64,000 nt of DNA, taken from NCBI GenBank assembly GCA_903813345.2, contig CAIIXF020000006.1, positions 7,552,989 to 7,616,988 of the forward strand, given 5' to 3'. Below, piece by piece: positions 59,339-64,000 of this stretch (its first letter is position 1; every line of letters begins with the position of its first letter). Made by a program: the position numbers and the translations under genes. The stretch comes from Owenia fusiformis (taxonomy: Eukaryota; Annelida; Polychaeta; Sabellida; Oweniidae). The notes below the pieces were generated by a model. That model ran no database searches and was not told where the DNA came from. It worked only from the letters and a program-made list of their open reading frames with translations.

Positions 59339-60062
59339 TTACATGTTGTAAAATGATTTTTCCCTTTTATCTATCATTTTCAAAGTTTCCTGCTCATTCA
59401 GCAGATCACATTTAAACATATGGATAGCTATTTTTATAATCACACTTTTAAAATATTTTTCTTGTGCGAAATTTTCAATACCAAGTTTTTGTTTATCACT
59501 GAGACAATTACAATCACAGGTGTTCCAAATATTTAAAACTTCTTTACACTTCAGAAAATACATGAAATAGTGCATATCATCATCAATTTCATTATCACAA
59601 TATTTACATTTATCTGAATCTTGTATTTTACACTGTTTTAGATATTTGCCACTTGGATAAATTTTATGGATAATCTTCCATTGGATAATTTTGAGCTTAT
59701 TATCTTTTGTACAATTAAAAAGTGTGTTCCACACATCCTTACTTATCAATGTATTATCTTATTTAATATCACATTTTCTTGCCAAGACTAACTCTGATCG
59801 TATATACTTTGAATCTGATTTACATAATTCTCTATTTACAAATCTCAAGTTGTTATTATTCTCTTCATCTCCATACTTTGTAATTAACTCTTGTTTAACA
59901 CATGCTTTTAAAATATTATACTGCAGCATGGTTTGTCAATTGCGCTGCACTTTTTGAACTATGACATTATATGAACATAACATTCCATCTTTAACAATAT
60001 CATTTATATAAATTACATCATTTTCAATCCAATGTTTAAAAAATAATGGTCCCAAACCATGG
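59339..60062 (-). pseudogene. C-terminal ORF2 remnant of an L1/Tx1-like non-LTR retrotransposon
   Basis: The minus strand from about 60062 reads H-G-L-G-P-L-F-F-K-H-W, then V-I-Y-I-N-D-I-V. After two stops comes an open stretch (59749-59339) with W-K-I-I-H-K-I-Y-P-S-G-K-Y-L and K-C-K-Y-C-D, then an H at the expected spacing and K-C-K-E-V-L-N-I-W. This is the zinc-binding C-terminal region (zf-RVT type) of L1/Tx1-group ORF2. The upstream endonuclease and reverse transcriptase are absent and in-frame stops interrupt it, so it is a dead 5'-truncated copy. Confidence 0.8.
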
Positions 60063-61417
60063 TGGGTCACGTGCATTATCTCATGGAAATGGGCATACCA
60101 GTGCAAAGATCTTTGTTCCGTGATAAAGGAAAGCTATCTAACATTGTCTGAAGAGCATTCTAATTCTACTTTTAACATGGCGACCTGGACAACATATAGC
60201 CATTTGGGCGATAATAGGTGATTCTAAAGTGAAAATGAGTGCTTTTTTCGTAGCTTTACTTTGACCAGGGCTTGCAAAAAATTGAAGTGATAAACCTTCC
60301 CCCAATTTTTGATATTTTTGTTGTCTAGAAGTGTTCTAGATGATATCAAAGTTTAAGAAAATTTGTATGTCTCGAAATATTTTGAAAATAAGTGCCATTA
60401 TGGCGGGTCTGGGTGTTTTTTGCTCTCATTTTTACCCATTTCCACGGTTGCCATGGTAACTCATACCTGCCAACCTACCGTATTTTTACCGGCATCTACC
60501 ATAAAATATTCGTTTTTCGGTAAAAAAACACAAATACCGTAAAAATTACTGTTTTTTCCTGTAAAAACGACCGTAAAAAATCTACTGTAATTTTACCAAA
60601 ATCTACCGTACAATATTTTATTATAATTCGATTTTTTCTGTAAGAACAGCCTAAAAATATACCGTAAATATTTGAAAACTACAATATTTCTGCTGGAATT
60701 TAAAGTATTCTTGTTCAAACTACCGTAAAATCTACCGTAATTATCATGAAATTCTGAAAAATTGAATTCTTCTCGTATTGCCCTTGTAAAATTCCATTAC
60801 CAACCCAAAAATAAATAGGTGCCGGCAGGTCTTTGATAGTGGTTATTGCGTACTTAGTAAGTAACTAAGTAAGCTGGCGTGTAATCAGTCAACACACTGG
60901 GGAATATCACGATGCAAAAACAGTGTTCAACTGTGTATCACAGGAAGAGTAATCATGATTAATTTGTAAAATGGCTACATTGTAGCAATGGTATGAGTAT
61001 GATGTCACAATACACTGGGGCCTAACTGGCGTAAAGGGGAGAAAAAGGGCAGATTTTCCACATGGGGACCACATTTGACTCAAAATATTTGCATTTAGCA
61101 ACATACATTTCAGTACATTCTGTGTAATACTTGAAAGGCATTGCTATAATGATTTACAAAATGAGATAATCTCGGGGATTTAGCATCTAAATTTTTTGCA
61201 TGAGATGTCTGAAGTTGATGACCCAATTTTAGGTCATTTTGGCCAGTTTTTAGAGACTCAGCCCTCACCTATTTCCCCAAATATGACTAGATTTTGTAGA
61301 AAATGTGTTAAAAGTTTGAAAATCCAGCTGTTTTGAGCATGAAATAACTCAATTGTTTGAAAAAATGCTGAATGAGCATAAATTATCATGGTAAATTTTT
61401 TCCATTTTTGGATATTA
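60063..61417. other. Intergenic; degenerate TACCGTA-rich stretch
   Basis: Between about 60475 and 60740 the words TACCGTA, CCGTAAAA and TCTACCGTA recur a dozen times at irregular spacing, a degenerate simple-sequence region. The rest shows no gene or clear repeat boundary. Confidence 0.5.
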
Positions 61418-62648
61418 AGGTGTTACTACGGTAAATACCACTTCTGGGTAGGACAGTGTTCTTTAATACTTAAAAACGAAGCCATGCCAACTTCAATGGT
61501 GTGCATAGTAGGTTTAAGGTGCCATGGAAGTTAACAGGAAATGACGAAACAGGAAGTGAAATTTTTTTTGCATTTTTAGACATTTTTTGAACAAAGATAA
61601 CAGAGTTTTGGTTTGACCTCCAGTCAATTTTAACTATTTCCACATATCATTTACATGACCAGGATCACAATGTGCATGGTCAGAATGACCCTAAACATGA
61701 TGAAATAACCTTTTTAGCCCTTTGAAAGTGTGACTGAAAAAAAGCTAAAGTAGGAGCTAGGGAAGGTCACAGAACAGAATCTTTTGAATTTTTCAGAAAA
61801 CGTGCCCAATATAATGCTCTAACTGATACAATCTTTGAAATTTTAGAAAATTTTCTTAAACAAAAATGGCGGTCATAAAAAGGAAAATAGATTGCTTTTC
61901 AAATCAGTTTTTTTCAATTTTAATTCTTTTTCTATGAATGATATCAAATTTTCAAAGATTGTATCATTAGAGCAATACATTGGACACATTTACTGGAAAA
62001 ATCACAAGATTCTGTTCATTGACCTTTCCTGAGCACCTACTTTTAGCTATTTTTCAGTCACATATTCATAGGGCGGAAAAGGTTACTTCATCATGTTTAG
62101 GGTCATTCTGACCATGAACATTGTGATCCTGGACCTGTAAATGGTATTTGGAACTAGTTGAATTGACTGGAGGTCAAAACAGAACTCTGTTATCTTTGTT
62201 CAAAAAATGTCTAAAAATACAAAAAAAATTGTCAATTCCTGTTTTGTCATTTCCTGTTAACTTCCATGGCACCTTAAGTATATGCATTGTGGCCATTTGA
62301 GGTATGTATGTAAAGCTGCACTGAGGCCAATTACTTTCTAAATGTGCCATTTCAGAAAGAAATCGCCAAAATATAGTGCCGTAAACTGGAACTACTTTAT
62401 TCATTAATTTTCATCGGTGAAGCAGGGATTTTACCTAAAAATGAGTCCCTATGTTGGCGTAGTGATATTTAAAAATCGAGACGCAAACCCTATGTTAAAT
62501 GTATGGTCAAGATGAAGGTTATGTATAGGGGAACGCAGAAATATAGTTATTGTATGGGCTAATTCGTTCGAAAATGGCGATATGTATCCCAAACTTGAAT
62601 TTTGTGATTTTTTTCAATATTTTTCAATGATTTACCGTAGTGACACCT
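61418..62648. mobile_element. 1.23-kb element, 19-bp inverted ends, around a 764-bp palindrome
   Basis: The outer ends are AGGTGTTACTACGGTAAAT (61418-61436) and its inverse with one mismatch (62630-62648). Inside, 61514-62277 is a long palindrome with arms of about 350 bp. It starts TTAAGGTGCCATGGAAGTTA and ends with the inverse, and shares blocks such as AGGGTCATTCTGACCATG with TGGTCAGAATGACCCT. No ORF is present. It is either a nested insertion or one foldback-type element. Confidence 0.85.
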
Positions 62649-62952
62649 AAATGGAAATATAAACACTTCCGGTAAATATTCGGTTCAAGTGCGAATTTGG
62701 ACAAACTTTTGCAAGTTTGACCAGGAAATCACCTTTCATTTGGTATGTTAGTAACGTTTTTGATCGTATTGGGTATGTAAGAATCATATACATGTCGAGT
62801 TATTAGCATAAATGTCACAGTTTGAAGGATAAATGGAAATATAACACTTCCGGGAAATATTGTCACAAAAGCCTTTTGGACTTTTAGTCTCTATATACTA
62901 TTCCCTATATTTTTAGAATATACCATTGATACCATTGTGTGAAAAACTGCAT

Positions 62953-63030
62953 ATGATTTTGAAAGAATTTCTGGCCAGGGGGAGCTTCCCCAGCTCCCCC
63001 TCTCCCCCTCTGGCTACGGGCCTGGATTTT
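62953..63030. repeat. hAT-like MITE end with CAGGCCCGTAGCCAG terminus
   Basis: On the minus strand it begins CAGGCCCGTAGCCAGAGGGG, a form common at the ends of invertebrate hAT-type MITEs. The inner part, TTTTGAAAGAATTTCTGGCC, matches the copy at 53203-53392. Confidence 0.65.
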
Positions 63031-64000
63031 ATTATACACTAGCTGGAGAATAGCGCTTGCGCTAATGTTGCCTGTACATGAAAATGTATGTTAAAGCGGC
63101 TCTAAGGTCTGTGGAGAGAAAAATGGAGAAATTTTACCTTTTCTGAGCTATCGGGGTGAAGTTTGGTCCAACATCTTCTTCCTTATTCCTATTTTATAAA
63201 AATGTATGCATATGGCAATATTCATCAACCAGTAGAACTGGCAAATCGTTTAGAATCTACAATTCCATACAAGGAGTCCCACTCATAGATTTTTCAAATT
63301 CTTTCCAAGTCGACGTCGAAACACCTAGCGGGTGAAATTGAAACTAATTTTTCTGGCTGCTCGAATCGATAAAATCTCTGATAGTGTGAGTCTTTTTATG
63401 AAATCTTTCTGATAGAAAACACTTAATTAATATTAGAAAGCATTAAATGTTGAATCCGAAGCGTAATCTGAAATAAAAGTGAAAAAACATTGCGCGGACG
63501 TCAGAGAAAAACTTCCGGTTTATTAAAAAATGGCGGACGTCGAAGGAGAAATTATGACGAAGAATTAGAGGATTTTCCTTTGCCATTATCGATCGTTATA
63601 AGGTATGTGCACAAATTCTAGTAGCATACATGGAAAATAAATACATTTTTAAAACTGAAAGGTGTATGGTGCCCACTGTAACAATAAAAAATTCATATGA
63701 GTTAGCAATTGAAGATGACAAATAGGTATATGAATGGAAAAAATCCTTGGAACTATTATATTAAGTAAAAAAGATTTTGTTCCTGCAAATTTCAGCTATG
63801 ATACAAACCTGTTTTGGCCTCCTCCCAATGTCCCCGTTTCCTGATATAGTTGGTGTTCATGCTAAAGATAAAAAACAAAGATAAGAATTCTTGAGATCAA
63901 AAGTCCCAGAAAATGCCCAATGGAATGGTGCGTTGGGAATTTTATTGTAATCAAACAACATGTGAGCACCTCAAAGTCTTGGTTGTGGCTGAGTTAATAG
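63031..64000. other. End of window; possible first exon near 63530-63602
   Basis: A Kozak-like AAAATGGCGGAC at 63528-63539 is followed by a stop 13 codons later. An overlapping open frame without ATG reads D-E-E-L-E-D-F-P-L-P-L-S-I-V-I and ends at a plausible donor AG|GTATGT (63602). This may be the first exon of a plus-strand gene lying outside the window. Nothing else is recognised. Confidence 0.3.

Overview
The window is AT-rich animal nuclear DNA. It carries multi-exon genes with GT/AG introns, tRNA-derived SINEs, long-terminal-repeat and non-LTR retrotransposons and many small inverted-repeat elements. The gene content (CDC7 kinase, cytosolic sulfotransferase, UCHL5, CISD3-like protein) is generic for bilaterians. 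The density of MITEs, the intronic tandem arrays and the type of reverse transcriptase suggest a marine invertebrate; the species cannot be named from the sequence alone.

Gene layout. (1) Positions 1-13974, minus strand: the 5' 15 exons of a long, basic, low-complexity protein with repeated R-P-x-S-A motifs, not recognised; its 3' part lies beyond position 1. (2) Positions 17299-23372, plus: a complete 10-exon CDC7 kinase, divergent from gene 1, with a CR1/Jockey-like reverse-transcriptase fragment and a foldback element between them. (3) Positions 25927-30403, plus: a complete 7-exon cytosolic sulfotransferase with an unusual PAPS loop. (4) Positions 36012-40886, minus: a complete 11-exon UCHL5 (UCH37) deubiquitinase. 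(5) Positions 41163-54739, plus: a 3-exon CISD3-like double-CDGSH iron-sulfur protein, head-to-head with UCHL5 with 276 bp between the start codons. Every junction used here was checked for GT/AG and for reading phase.

Mobile content. The first intron of the CISD3-like gene (about 11.8 kb) contains a very young 10.15-kb LTR retrotransposon in the same orientation. Its two 2.9-kb LTRs are almost identical, and its only large ORF is a 784-residue Gag with two CCHC knuckles; no pol is present. A second large element (31759-35550) has long inverted termini and a decayed multi-segment coding region. Several MITE-like elements share the unusual design of short inverted termini around an internal tandem array. 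One minisatellite, at the sulfotransferase exon 1/intron 1 border, appears to have been built from the splice donor itself. The right 10 kb is gene-poor and holds large palindromes and an L1/Tx1-like ORF2 remnant.

The genes do not form a single pathway. CDC7 acts in DNA replication initiation, UCHL5 in proteasome and INO80 ubiquitin editing, the sulfotransferase in small-molecule conjugation, and the CISD3-like protein in iron-sulfur handling. The most unusual material is the gag-only LTR element and the splice-donor minisatellite.
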